Assembly (NCBI RefSeq): GCF_013408745.1
Contig: NZ_JACCBJ010000001.1
Coordinates: 372,001 to 436,000 of the forward strand
DNA from: Leifsonia soli
GTDB taxonomy: Bacteria > Actinomycetota > Actinomycetes > Actinomycetales > Microbacteriaceae
Reading direction: 5' to 3'
DNA: 64,000 bases
Of the stretch, positions 56,919 to 64,000 are shown in pieces (position 1 is the stretch's first letter; every line of letters starts with the position of its first letter). The notes below the pieces were generated by a model. It was not told the DNA's origin. It saw nothing but the letters and a program-made list of their open reading frames with translations, and ran no database searches. Made by a program: the position numbers and the translations under genes.

Positions 56919-57191
56919 ATGGGTGCAAGCGCACGCCTGGAGTTCCGGGTGAGCCCGGCCGACCGGGCCCGGATCGAGCACGCAGCCGAGCTGGCCGGTG
57001 AGCCGACGTCCACGTTCGCGCGTCACGCGGCCGAGGAGCGGGCCACCCAGATCCTTCGCGAGCACGAGGCGACCACTCATGTCCCGGCTCGGTTCTTCGA
57101 CGACCTGTTCGCCGCTCTCGACGCGCCGGGAGAGCCCAACGCTGCATTCGCGGCCGCTGCCGACCGCCTGCGCGGCATGACCCGTGACTGA
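56919..57191 (+). CDS. DUF1778 (TacA-like) antitoxin
   Basis: This 90-residue protein has an N-terminal ribbon-helix-helix (RLEFRVSPADRARIEHAAEL, about residues 6-25, then GEPTSTFARHAAEERA). A C-terminal tail containing ARFFDDLFAALDAP is the part that wraps the toxin in TacAT complexes. It is expected to bind its own promoter and neutralise the acetyltransferase encoded by the overlapping next gene. The ATG at 56919 follows GAGAGGG; the ORF could extend to 56874 but without a ribosome-binding site. Confidence 0.88.
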   Translation: MGASARLEFRVSPADRARIEHAAELAGEPTSTFARHAAEERATQILREHEATTHVPARFFDDLFAALDAPGEPNAAFAAAADRLRGMTRD

Positions 57192-57693
57192 CGGGCTGCC
57201 TTCGGAGCGATTCGACCCGGTTCGTCACGACACCACCTCATTCTCGTGCGGCGTGCCGGCGATGGATGCATGGCTCCGCGAGAACGCCGAGGACGCGGCA
57301 CGACGGAGCACGGCCGTCACCTGGGTGTGGCTGGACGGCGACCGCATCGTCGCGTTCTATTGCTTGTCCGCGCACAAGGTAGCCCGAACCGAGGTCCCCG
57401 GCTCGATCGGGAGGGGAGGGCCCGTCGAGATACCGGCGGTCATGATCGGCAAACTCGCTCTCGACACGACCCTTCGCGGTCAGGGTCTCGGAGGTGTTCT
57501 GCTCGCTGACGCGCTGACGCGAGTGGTCTCCGCGACCCAGGTCGTGGCCGCTCGGGTGGTCGTGGTCGACGCGTTGGACGATGCTGTCGCCCGGTTCTAT
57601 GAACGGTTCGGTTTCAGCCGCGTCCCGGGAAGCCTTCGGCTGGTGCGTCGGATCCGAAGCGTCGCGATCGATCTGGGAGTTGCCGCAGACTGA
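57184..57693 (+). CDS. GNAT-family acetyltransferase toxin (TacT-like)
   Basis: This 169-residue protein has the TacT N-terminal pattern DTTSFSCGVPAMDAWLRENA, acetyl-CoA site RGQGLG (98-103) and a C-terminal FYERFGFSRVPG with Tyr139 at the position of the catalytic Tyr of TacT. Such toxins acetylate the amino group of charged tRNAs and stop translation. The GTG start overlaps the antitoxin gene by 8 bp, the usual order and spacing for DUF1778-GNAT modules. Which tRNA it would target cannot be read from sequence. Confidence 0.88.
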   Translation: MTDGLPSERFDPVRHDTTSFSCGVPAMDAWLRENAEDAARRSTAVTWVWLDGDRIVAFYCLSAHKVARTEVPGSIGRGGPVEIPAVMIGKLALDTTLRGQGLGGVLLADALTRVVSATQVVAARVVVVDALDDAVARFYERFGFSRVPGSLRLVRRIRSVAIDLGVAAD

Positions 57694-57732
57694 CGCGGCG
57701 AGCGCGACGCCCGCAGGTCGACGCGCCGCGGA

Positions 57733-58524
57733 TCACGGCTCCGCGAGGCGCGAAGCGTACGCGCGCACGCACCAGAAGGCGCCGTACGCGACGAGGCCCA
57801 GGGCGATGAGGATGAGGAGCACGACGCCGAACGGCACCTCGGTGAGTGCCTTCAGGCTGCCGTCGAGTCCTCCGGCCTTCTCCGGATCGGACGTGAGGGC
57901 GCCGAAGACGACCAGGCCGCCGACGATCACCAGGGCGACCCCCTTCGACACGTAGCCGACCCGGCCGAGCGTCGTCGTGATGGTCGCCCAGCGGTTGGGC
58001 GGGAGGCGCAGGTCGCGCTCGAAGCGATGCGTCAGTCCGTTCACCGCGAAGACGATTCCAGCGACCACGATGGCGATGCCGATGCCCGCCAGGAGGAACA
58101 CGCCCCCGGGCATCGCGAGCAGCTGCGCGCTCATCGACTTCTCGGAGGAGGACGCGTCGTTGCGGCCGCCTGCCGCGATGGAGACGGCGATGCCGGCGAG
58201 GGCGGCGTAGACGATGCACTTGACGACCTCCGTCACCTTCTGGCCGGGCTTGTGCGCGGTGATCGCCTGCAGGATCTGCCAGACCGCGAGGAAGACGAGC
58301 CCGACGATGACCGCCCACAGCACGAAGAGCCCGCCGGGGACGGCGACGAGCGCCTGGAGCGCGCCCGACTGGTCCGCGCTTCCACCAGCGCCGAACGCGA
58401 CGGCGAGGGCGATGACGCCGATCAGGATGTGCAGGATGCCGATGGCCGCCAGGCCCACCCGGGCGAGGGCCCGGACGGCCGGCTGGCGCTCGACGCGGGA
58501 GGCGACTCGGCTGGGGGAGGTCAT
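57733..58524 (-). CDS. DUF1206 integral membrane protein
   Basis: This 263-residue protein has six predicted helices arranged as three repeats of a two-helix unit, each beginning with a similar ARVGLAAIGILHILIGVIAL-like or GRVGYVSKGVALVIVGGLVV-like segment. This is the DUF1206 pattern. Function is unknown. It is divergent from nusA, sharing a 108-bp promoter region with it, and convergent with the GNAT toxin gene. Confidence 0.85.
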   Translation of the reverse strand: MTSPSRVASRVERQPAVRALARVGLAAIGILHILIGVIALAVAFGAGGSADQSGALQALVAVPGGLFVLWAVIVGLVFLAVWQILQAITAHKPGQKVTEVVKCIVYAALAGIAVSIAAGGRNDASSSEKSMSAQLLAMPGGVFLLAGIGIAIVVAGIVFAVNGLTHRFERDLRLPPNRWATITTTLGRVGYVSKGVALVIVGGLVVFGALTSDPEKAGGLDGSLKALTEVPFGVVLLILIALGLVAYGAFWCVRAYASRLAEP

Positions 58525-58544
58525 GCGGTGAACGGTACCCGGCG

Positions 58545-58573
58545 TTCACGCGTTCGGGAATCTCGGGTACCGT
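58545..58573 (+). promoter_or_regulatory. nusA promoter
   Basis: TTCACG (58545-58550) and TACCGT (58568-58573) are separated by exactly 17 bp, 59 bp before the nusA ATG. GGTACC occurs at 58534-58539 and 58566-58571, flanking and overlapping the promoter. Confidence 0.5.
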
Positions 58574-58632
58574 AGAGGACTGAGTCCGCCGCGCCGTCAC
58601 GCGGCGGCGAGATCTGAATAGAGGAGGCCGGC

Positions 58633-59640
58633 ATGGACATCGACCTCAGCGTCTTGCGTCTCATGGAGCGCGAGAAGGAGATCCCGTTCGATGAGCTGGT
58701 GCAGATCATCGAACAGGCCATCCTGACCGCTTACCTGAAGCACACGAACCAGGCCGATCACCGCCACGGTCACAGCGACCAGCCGCCGGCCGCCCGCGTG
58801 CACCTGGACCGCAAGACGGGGCATGTCACGGTTTACGTGCCCGAGCGCGACGAAGATGGCACCATCATCGGCGAGGCCGAGGACAGCCCGAGCGACTTCG
58901 GCCGCATCGCGGCCTTCGCAGCCAAGCAGGTGATCAACCAGCGGCTGCGCGACATCGCGGACGACGCCGTGCTCGGCGAGTTCCGCGGGCGCGAGGGCGA
59001 CATCGTCGCCGGCGTCATCCAGCAGGGACCGAACCCGCGCATGATCCACGTCGACCTCGGGACGGTGGAGGCCATCCTCCCGCCGGAGGAGCAGGTGCCG
59101 GGCGAGGAGTACACGCACGGCTCGCGCATCCGCGTCTACGTCACCAGCGTCACCAAGGGGCCGAAGGGTCCGTCGATCACGGTGTCGCGCACCCACCCGG
59201 CGCTCGTCCGGAAGCTGTTCGCCCTGGAGGTCCCGGAGATCGCCAGCGGCGTCGTCGAGATCGTGTCGCTCGCCCGGGAGGCCGGGCACCGCACGAAGAT
59301 GGCGGTGCGCGCGACGGAGCCGGGGGTCAACGCCAAGGGCGCCTGCATCGGCGAGCTGGGTCAGCGCGTCCGTGCGGTGACCGCGGAGCTGAACAACGAG
59401 AAGATCGACATCGTCGACTACTCGCCGGACCTCGCGACCTTCGTGTCGAGCGCGCTCTCTCCCGCGAAGGTGACCAGCGCGTTCGTCATCGACGAGTCGC
59501 TGAAGGCCGTCCGGGCGCTCGTTCCCGACTACCAGCTGTCGCTCGCGATCGGCAAGGAGGGTCAGAACGCCCGCCTCGCCGCGAAGCTGACGGGCGCGAA
59601 GATCGACATCCAGCCCGATTCGATCCTCGACCGCGATTGA
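58633..59640 (+). CDS. nusA: Transcription termination/antitermination factor NusA
   Basis: This 335-residue NusA has the N-terminal RNA polymerase-binding domain, an S1 domain (GDIVAGVIQQGPNPRMIHVD) and two KH domains (GAxxGELGQRVRAV-like IGELGQRVRAVTAEL; SLAIGKEGQNARLAAKLTG). It lacks the C-terminal acidic repeats of E. coli NusA, as is normal in actinobacteria. It heads the nusA-ylxR-infB-rbfA operon. The rimP gene usually found just upstream is absent here. Confidence 0.95.
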   Translation: MDIDLSVLRLMEREKEIPFDELVQIIEQAILTAYLKHTNQADHRHGHSDQPPAARVHLDRKTGHVTVYVPERDEDGTIIGEAEDSPSDFGRIAAFAAKQVINQRLRDIADDAVLGEFRGREGDIVAGVIQQGPNPRMIHVDLGTVEAILPPEEQVPGEEYTHGSRIRVYVTSVTKGPKGPSITVSRTHPALVRKLFALEVPEIASGVVEIVSLAREAGHRTKMAVRATEPGVNAKGACIGELGQRVRAVTAELNNEKIDIVDYSPDLATFVSSALSPAKVTSAFVIDESLKAVRALVPDYQLSLAIGKEGQNARLAAKLTGAKIDIQPDSILDRD

Positions 59641-59687
59641 GTTCTGCAGAACCCGTGTGCTTCGTGCGGAATGTCGGCGCATTCCGC
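59641..59687 (+). promoter_or_regulatory. Palindrome and hairpin in the nusA-ylxR gap
   Basis: A perfect 12-bp palindrome GTTCTGCAGAAC (59641-59652) starts at the base after the nusA stop. A second structure, GCGGAATG/CATTCCGC (59666-59673 and 59680-59687) with a 6-nt loop, follows. Neither has a U-tract; they may be processing or attenuation structures. Confidence 0.45.
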
Positions 59688-59745
59688 TACGTTCTCAACT
59701 GTGCGGGTTCCCGTCCGTTCGGCGCGTGCCGCCGGGAGGAGTAGG

Positions 59746-59997
59746 ATGGAACCCGTCAGAACGTGCGTCGGATGCCGTTCTCGCGCTCCCCGGTCCTCTC
59801 TTCTGAGGATCGTCGCCCAGGATTCGGAACTCGTGGTGGACCCGTCCGCCACCCGTCCAGGGCGGGGCGCGTGGCTGCATCCGGTCGAGGAGTGTCTCGA
59901 ACTCGCGTTGAAACGCCGGGCCTTCGGGCGGGCGCTTCGGGTGGAGGGGACGCTCGACACCGCGACCATCCGGTCGCAATTCATTAGAACAGGCTGA
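59746..59997 (+). CDS. ylxR: YlxR-family RNA-binding protein
   Basis: This 83-residue protein of the DUF448/YlxR family has the signature MEPVRTCVGCRSRAPRSSLL and RPGRGAWLHP, and a basic helix ALKRRAFGRALR. It is nearly always found between nusA and infB and is thought to bind RNA or assist ribosome or RNase P function. The ATG at 59746 follows GGAGGA at 5 nt; an earlier in-frame start at 59671 lacks one. Confidence 0.9.
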   Translation: MEPVRTCVGCRSRAPRSSLLRIVAQDSELVVDPSATRPGRGAWLHPVEECLELALKRRAFGRALRVEGTLDTATIRSQFIRTG

Positions 59998-60012
59998 AGA
60001 AGTTGACTTCAC

Positions 60013-60061
60013 ATGAGTGACAACCGATGAGTGTCTCGAAATGAGATCCGTCCGCTATTAA
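60013..60061 (+). promoter_or_regulatory. Three chained micro-ORFs in the infB leader
   Basis: MSDNR (60013-60030), MSVSK (60027-60044) and MRSVRY (60041-60061) each start inside the stop of the previous one (ATGA). Their ATGs are exactly 14 nt apart. The first ATG sits in the loop of a TCAC/GTGA hairpin (60009-60012 and 60017-60020). The chain starts 15 bp after the ylxR stop and ends 8 bp before the hairpin that covers part of the infB ribosome-binding site. A translational relay is suggested, not shown. Confidence 0.4.
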
Positions 60062-60069
60062 CGCCTGCC

Positions 60070-60096
60070 CCTGTCTGGGGTGGGCCCAGACAGGAG
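60070..60096 (+). promoter_or_regulatory. Hairpin sequestering part of the infB ribosome-binding site
   Basis: CCTGTCTGGG (60070-60079) pairs perfectly with CCCAGACAGG (60085-60094) around a 5-nt loop. The infB Shine-Dalgarno sequence AGGAG (60092-60096) has its first three bases inside the stem, so folding would limit initiation at the GTG at 60101. Confidence 0.6.
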
Positions 60097-60100
60097 AATT

Positions 60101-62866
60101 GTGGCTGCAAAACCACGCGTACATGAGGTCGCGAGCGAGCTCGGCGTCGACAGCAAGGTCGCGCTCGCGAAGCTCAAGGAGATGGGCGAGTTCGTCAAGG
60201 GACCGTCCTCCAGCATCGAGCCCCCGGTAGCACGCAAGCTGCGTGCCGCCCTCGAGGCCGAGGGTGCGAAGCCGACCGCCGAGAAGGCGACCGCTGCCGC
60301 ACCGAAGGCGCCGTCCCAGGCGCCGCGTCCGGCCGCGCCGCGTCCGGCGCAGGCACCTGCCGCCGCCGAGGCCGAGACGGATGCCGGGCCCAAGCCGCAG
60401 GCGCCGATGTCGGTCGCCGAGCGTCAGGCCGCTGCCGAGAAGGCCGCTGCCGAGAAGGCGGCGGAGAAGGCTGCCGCGAGCACCCCGGCCGCCGGAGCCC
60501 CGGCGACCCCGGACGCCGTCAAGCCGGCGTCCGCCCCCCGCCCCGCCGGCGGTGGCATCCCGCGCCCGAGCGCCCCGCGCCCGGGCAACAACCCGTACTC
60601 GTCGAACCAGGGGATGGGTCAGCGCACGCCGCGTCCCGGCAACAACCCGTTCTCGTCGTCGCAGGGCATGGGACAGCGTCCCTCGCCCGGCAACATCCCT
60701 CGTCCGACCCCGCCGCGTCCCGGCTCGCCGCGCATCGGCGCTCCCGGCCAGGGTGGCGGCAACCGTCCCGGCCCGCGTCAGGGCGGCGGCGGTCGTCCCG
60801 GCTTCCAGCAGCGACCCGGCACCGGTGCAGGTGCTGGCGCGGGCGCCGGCGGCGGCTTCCAGCGCCCCGGCGGCGGCTTCGGCGGACCGCGCCCCGGTGG
60901 CGGCGGCGGCCGTGGTCGTGGACCGGGCGGCGGCACGGCCGGCGCGTTCGGCCGCGGTGGCGGCAAGAGCAAGGCACGCAAGTCGAAGCGCGCGAAGCGC
61001 CAGGAATTCGAGATGCGGGAGGCCCCGTCGCTGGGCGGCGTGTCCGTTCCCCGCGGCGACGGCAACACCGTCGTCCGGCTGCGCCGTGGCGCGTCCATCT
61101 CCGACTTCGCCGACAAGATCGACGCGAACCCCGCGTCGCTGGTCACCGTCCTCTTCCACCTGGGCGAGATGGCGACCGCGACCGAGTCGCTCGACGAGGC
61201 CACCTTCGAGGTGCTCGGCGAGGAGCTGGGCTACAAGATCCAGGTCGTCTCGCCCGAGGACGAGGACAAGGAGCTCCTGGAGGGCTTCGACATCGACCTC
61301 GACGGCGAGCTCGCCGGCGAGTCCGACGAAGACCTCGAGATCCGGCCGCCGGTCGTCACCGTCATGGGTCACGTCGACCACGGTAAGACGCGCCTCCTCG
61401 ACGCCATCCGCAACGCGAACGTCGTCGCGGGCGAGGCCGGCGGCATCACCCAGCACATCGGTGCGTACCAGGTGTGGACGGAGCACGAAGGCATCGAGCG
61501 TGCCATCACCTTCATCGACACCCCGGGTCACGAGGCGTTCACCGCCATGCGTGCCCGTGGTGCGCAGGTCACCGACATCGCGATCCTCGTGGTCGCGGCG
61601 GACGACGGCATCATGCCGCAGACCATCGAGGCGCTGAACCACGCCCAGGCGGCGAACGTGCCGATCGTGGTCGCTGTGAACAAGATCGACAAGCCGGAGG
61701 CCAACCCGGCCAAGGTGCGCCAGCAGCTCACCGAGTTCGGCCTGGTGGCGGAGGAGTACGGCGGCGACGTCATGTTCGTGGACGTGTCCGCGCGCAACGA
61801 CATCGGCATCCAGAACCTCCTCGACGCGGTCCTGCTGACTGCCGACGCCGGTCTCGACCTGCGCGCGAACCCGAACAAGGACGCCCGCGGTGTCGCCATC
61901 GAGGCGAAGCTCGACAAGGGCCGCGGCGCCGTGGCGACCGTGCTCATCCAGTCCGGAACGCTCCGGGTGGGCGACGCGATCGTGGCGGGCACCGCCTACG
62001 GCCGTGTCCGTGCCATGGCCGACGAGAACGGCGAGGCCGTCTTCGAGGCCGCCCCGTCGCGTCCGGTCCAGGTGCAGGGTCTCTCCAGCGTCCCGCGAGC
62101 CGGCGACGTGTTCCTCGTCACCGAGGAGGACCGCACCGCCCGTCAGATCGCCGAGAAGCGTGAGGCGGCGGAGCGCAACGCGCAGCTGGCGAAGGCCCGC
62201 AAGCGCATCTCGCTCGAGGACTTCACCCGCGCTCTGGAAGAGGGCAAGGTCGAGGCGCTCAACCTCATCATCAAGGGCGACGTGTCCGGTGCCGTGGAGG
62301 CGCTGGAGGAGTCGCTCATGAAGATCGAGGTGGACGACTCGGTGAGCCTCCGCATCCTGCACCGCGGCGTCGGCGCGATCACCGAGTCGGACATCGACCT
62401 GGCGACCATCGACAACGCGATCGTGATCGGCTTCAACGTCCGCCCGGACGTGAAGGCGCGCGAGCGTGCCGCCCGCGAGGGTGTGGATGTGCGCTTCTAC
62501 TCGGTCATCTACAACGCCATCGAGGACATCGAGAACTCGCTGAAGGGCATGCTCAAGCCCGAGTTCGAAGAGGTCCAGTCCGGTGTCGCCGAGATCCGCG
62601 AGGTGTTCCGCTCCTCGAAGTTCGGCAACATCGCCGGTGTCATCGTCCGCTCCGGGACGATCACGCGAAACGCCAAGGCGCGGGTCATCCGCGACGGCGT
62701 GGTGGTGGGGGACAACCTCGCCATCGAGTCGCTGCGCCGGTTCAAGGACGACGTCACCGAGGTCCGTACGGACTTCGAGGCCGGTATCGGTCTCGGGAAG
62801 TACAACGACATCCAGATCGGCGACGAGATCGAGACGACCGAGCTTCGCGAGAAGCCTCGCGTCTGA
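60101..62866 (+). CDS. infB: Translation initiation factor IF-2
   Basis: This 921-residue IF-2 has an N-terminal helical domain ([20 protein letters not shown]), then about 280 disordered residues rich in Ala, Pro, Gly and Arg (repeats of [13 protein letters not shown] type). The GTPase domain has [10 protein letters not shown] (G1), DTPGHEAF (G3) and [10 protein letters not shown] (G4), and the fMet-tRNA-binding C2 domain follows. It delivers initiator tRNA to the 30S subunit. The GTG at 60101 follows AGGAG at 4 nt. Confidence 0.97.
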   Translation: MAAKPRVHEVASELGVDSKVALAKLKEMGEFVKGPSSSIEPPVARKLRAALEAEGAKPTAEKATAAAPKAPSQAPRPAAPRPAQAPAAAEAETDAGPKPQAPMSVAERQAAAEKAAAEKAAEKAAASTPAAGAPATPDAVKPASAPRPAGGGIPRPSAPRPGNNPYSSNQGMGQRTPRPGNNPFSSSQGMGQRPSPGNIPRPTPPRPGSPRIGAPGQGGGNRPGPRQGGGGRPGFQQRPGTGAGAGAGAGGGFQRPGGGFGGPRPGGGGGRGRGPGGGTAGAFGRGGGKSKARKSKRAKRQEFEMREAPSLGGVSVPRGDGNTVVRLRRGASISDFADKIDANPASLVTVLFHLGEMATATESLDEATFEVLGEELGYKIQVVSPEDEDKELLEGFDIDLDGELAGESDEDLEIRPPVVTVMGHVDHGKTRLLDAIRNANVVAGEAGGITQHIGAYQVWTEHEGIERAITFIDTPGHEAFTAMRARGAQVTDIAILVVAADDGIMPQTIEALNHAQAANVPIVVAVNKIDKPEANPAKVRQQLTEFGLVAEEYGGDVMFVDVSARNDIGIQNLLDAVLLTADAGLDLRANPNKDARGVAIEAKLDKGRGAVATVLIQSGTLRVGDAIVAGTAYGRVRAMADENGEAVFEAAPSRPVQVQGLSSVPRAGDVFLVTEEDRTARQIAEKREAAERNAQLAKARKRISLEDFTRALEEGKVEALNLIIKGDVSGAVEALEESLMKIEVDDSVSLRILHRGVGAITESDIDLATIDNAIVIGFNVRPDVKARERAAREGVDVRFYSVIYNAIEDIENSLKGMLKPEFEEVQSGVAEIREVFRSSKFGNIAGVIVRSGTITRNAKARVIRDGVVVGDNLAIESLRRFKDDVTEVRTDFEAGIGLGKYNDIQIGDEIETTELREKPRV

Positions 62867-62874
62867 GTCGAGAG

Positions 62875-62909
62875 GATGGCCGGTGGCATCGCCACCGGCC
62901 ATCTTGTCT
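62875..62909 (+). terminator. Intrinsic terminator between infB and rbfA
   Basis: GATGGCCGGTGGC (62875-62887) pairs perfectly over 13 bp with GCCACCGGCCATC (62891-62903) around an ATC loop, followed by TTGTCT. It lies between infB and rbfA, so it may partly terminate or process the operon mRNA and lower rbfA expression. Confidence 0.7.
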
Positions 62910-62923
62910 GAGAGGAGTACCCC

Positions 62924-63427
62924 ATGGCTGATCCGGCACGCGCGAGGAAGCTCGCGGACAGGATCAAGGAGATCATCGCCAAGCGTCTCGATCGCGGCCT
63001 CCGCGACCCGCGCCTCGGCTTCGTGACCATCACGGACGTCCAGGTGACCGGCGACCTGCAGCACGCCACCGTGTTCTACACGGTGTACGGCACCGAGCAG
63101 GAGCGCGAGGACAGCGCCGCCGCCCTGAAGGCGGCGACCGGCATGCTCCGCAGCGAGGTCGGCAAGAACATCACGGCCCGGCTCACGCCGACGCTGGAGT
63201 TCCAGCTCGACGCCATCCCGGAGAACGCCGCGCAGATCGAGAGCCTGCTCCGCGAGGCGCGGGAGCGGGACGCCGAGGTCGCCGGCCTCGCGGCCTCCGC
63301 GAACTACGCGGGTGACGAGGACCCGTACGTCAAGCCCCGCGAGTTCGAGGACGACGACGAGGACGACTTCGACGACGAGGACGACGACGAGGCAGACGAC
63401 GAAGAGTCCGGCGTCGAGAAGCACTGA
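62924..63427 (+). CDS. rbfA: Ribosome-binding factor A
   Basis: This 167-residue RbfA assists 16S rRNA 5'-end and 30S maturation. The KH-type core (RIKEIIAKRLDRGLRDPRLG, VTITDVQVTGDLQHATVFYT, LRSEVGKNITARLTPTLEF) is conserved. The last 30 residues are almost entirely Asp and Glu. That acidic tail is longer than in E. coli and probably disordered. The ATG follows AGAGGAG. Confidence 0.95.
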   Translation: MADPARARKLADRIKEIIAKRLDRGLRDPRLGFVTITDVQVTGDLQHATVFYTVYGTEQEREDSAAALKAATGMLRSEVGKNITARLTPTLEFQLDAIPENAAQIESLLREARERDAEVAGLAASANYAGDEDPYVKPREFEDDDEDDFDDEDDDEADDEESGVEKH

Positions 63428-63459
63428 CCGCCGCGCCGGGTCGGCTCTAGGCTGACGGC

Positions 63460-63750
63460 ATGTTCGCCGTCTCGTACTACGATGCCGACCCCGACGCGGG
63501 TCCTGAGCACTTCCAGCGTCTCGTCGAGACGTACCCGCGCCACCGCGCCTACCTCGACGAGTTCGCCACCGGCGGCGATGTGCTGATGATCGGCACCTTC
63601 GGCGATCCCGCCACGCAGGGCTCCATGGCGATCTTCCGCAGCAGGGATGCCGCGGAGCGCTTCATCGCGGGCGACCCGTTCGTCACGGAGGGGCTGGTCT
63701 TCCGTATACGCATCCAGGACTGGGATCCGCTGGTATTCTCGCAGAGCTGA
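63460..63750 (+). CDS. YciI-family protein
   Basis: This 96-residue protein has the YCII fold: FAVSYYDADPDA, RHRAYLDEFATGGDVLMIG, RDAAERFIAGDPFVTEGLV. Some relatives are dehalogenase-like or stand-alone ferredoxin-fold enzymes; the role here is unknown. TAGGCT ends 6 nt before the ATG with no ribosome-binding site, so the gene is probably leaderless and has its own promoter just after rbfA. Confidence 0.85.
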   Translation: MFAVSYYDADPDAGPEHFQRLVETYPRHRAYLDEFATGGDVLMIGTFGDPATQGSMAIFRSRDAAERFIAGDPFVTEGLVFRIRIQDWDPLVFSQS

Positions 63751-63787
63751 CGGCCGACGGCTGACGGCTGACGGCCGAGCGGGCCGC

Positions 63788-64000
63788 TCAGGGCAGGGTG
63801 TAGCCGCCCTCCGCCGCGACCGCGAGGCCGTCGGCGAGGAGACCCGCGAGCGCGCGGTCGCGCTGAGCGGCATCCGGCCACACCGCCTCGAGCTCGGCCG
63901 CGGTCACCGGGATGTGCGACCCGCGCAGTTCGGCGAGGATGCGCCCGCGCACCTGGCGGTCGCTGCCTTCGTAGCGCTTCTGCACGGCCTTCTTCGGTCC
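63788..64000 (-). CDS. mutY: Probable A/G-specific adenine glycosylase, C-terminal part
   Basis: Only the last 70 residues are present; the gene begins beyond the right edge. The segment KRYEGSDRQVRGRILAELRG and DAAQRDRALAGLLADGLAV match, from memory, the C-terminal region of actinobacterial MutY, where a winged-helix-like tail follows the iron-sulfur domain. The catalytic and iron-sulfur parts are not in the window, so the assignment is tentative. The gene is convergent with the YciI gene. Confidence 0.6.
   Translation of the reverse strand, partial: GPKKAVQKRYEGSDRQVRGRILAELRGSHIPVTAAELEAVWPDAAQRDRALAGLLADGLAVAAEGGYTLP

Noticed and set aside
59984..63424. 1146-codon minus-strand frame opposite infB and rbfA
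   Set aside because: It is an antisense shadow made possible by high GC. The plus strand carries unmistakable IF-2 and RbfA, and the minus frame has no recognisable motif.

Overview
The window is 64 kb of very GC-rich chromosome from an actinobacterium. Gene content and order (nusA-ylxR-infB-rbfA; sua5-wecA-atpI-atpBEFHAGDC; argS-lysA-hom-thrC-thrB-rho-prfA), frequent GTG starts, ATGA/GTGA gene overlaps and leaderless genes point to the Microbacteriaceae (Leifsonia-like). That family call is an inference from gene order and protein resemblance; no 16S rRNA is present. Coding density is high, and I see no prophage, insertion sequence, integrase or CRISPR array.

Layout. (1) 1-4122: a PspA/IM30 protein (cut by the left edge) behind a TPM-domain membrane protein, a class I glutamine amidotransferase, and a protein-L-isoaspartate methyltransferase. 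(2) 3490-10917: a leftward sugar locus with a ROK regulator, ABC solute-binding lipoprotein, two permeases, a GH4 6-phospho-glycosidase-type enzyme and a BadF/GlcNAc-kinase-type sugar kinase, translationally coupled throughout. (3) 11087-19270: envelope and stress genes (Yx(FWY)xxD lipoprotein, NAD epimerase, MscS channel, alpha/beta hydrolase, msrB-msrA, ABC-2 exporter, RlmC). (4) 19401-23571: a fructose PTS operon (DeoR/FruR regulator, fruK, fruA, HPr) with a readable promoter and repeated operator half-sites; then tRNA-Arg(CCG) and a lipoprotein. (5) 24506-35681: argS, an LmeA-like DUF2993 protein, the lysA-hom-thrC-thrB chain, rho and prfA. (6) 35784-39018: prmC (inverted relative to prfA), cysK-cysE and a HAD hydrolase. 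(7) 39078-49876: sua5, a WecA-like transferase, the complete F1Fo ATP synthase operon, a P-loop kinase and YaaA. (8) 50249-57693: alkylation repair (ogt-tag), an aldo/keto reductase, a TetR-controlled heterodimeric ABC exporter and a DUF1778-GNAT toxin-antitoxin pair. (9) 57733-64000: a DUF1206 protein, nusA-ylxR-infB-rbfA, a YciI protein and the 3' end of a probable mutY.

The most interesting non-coding signals are: a 66-bp palindromic element present twice in opposite orientation with identical 26-14-26 geometry, each copy between convergent genes; the infB leader, where three micro-ORFs are chained by ATGA overlaps at an exact 14-nt period before a hairpin that buries part of the infB ribosome-binding site; and the rho leader, with a proline-rich 20-codon ORF and a hairpin beside the rho ribosome-binding site. 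None of these has been tested; they are read from the sequence only.
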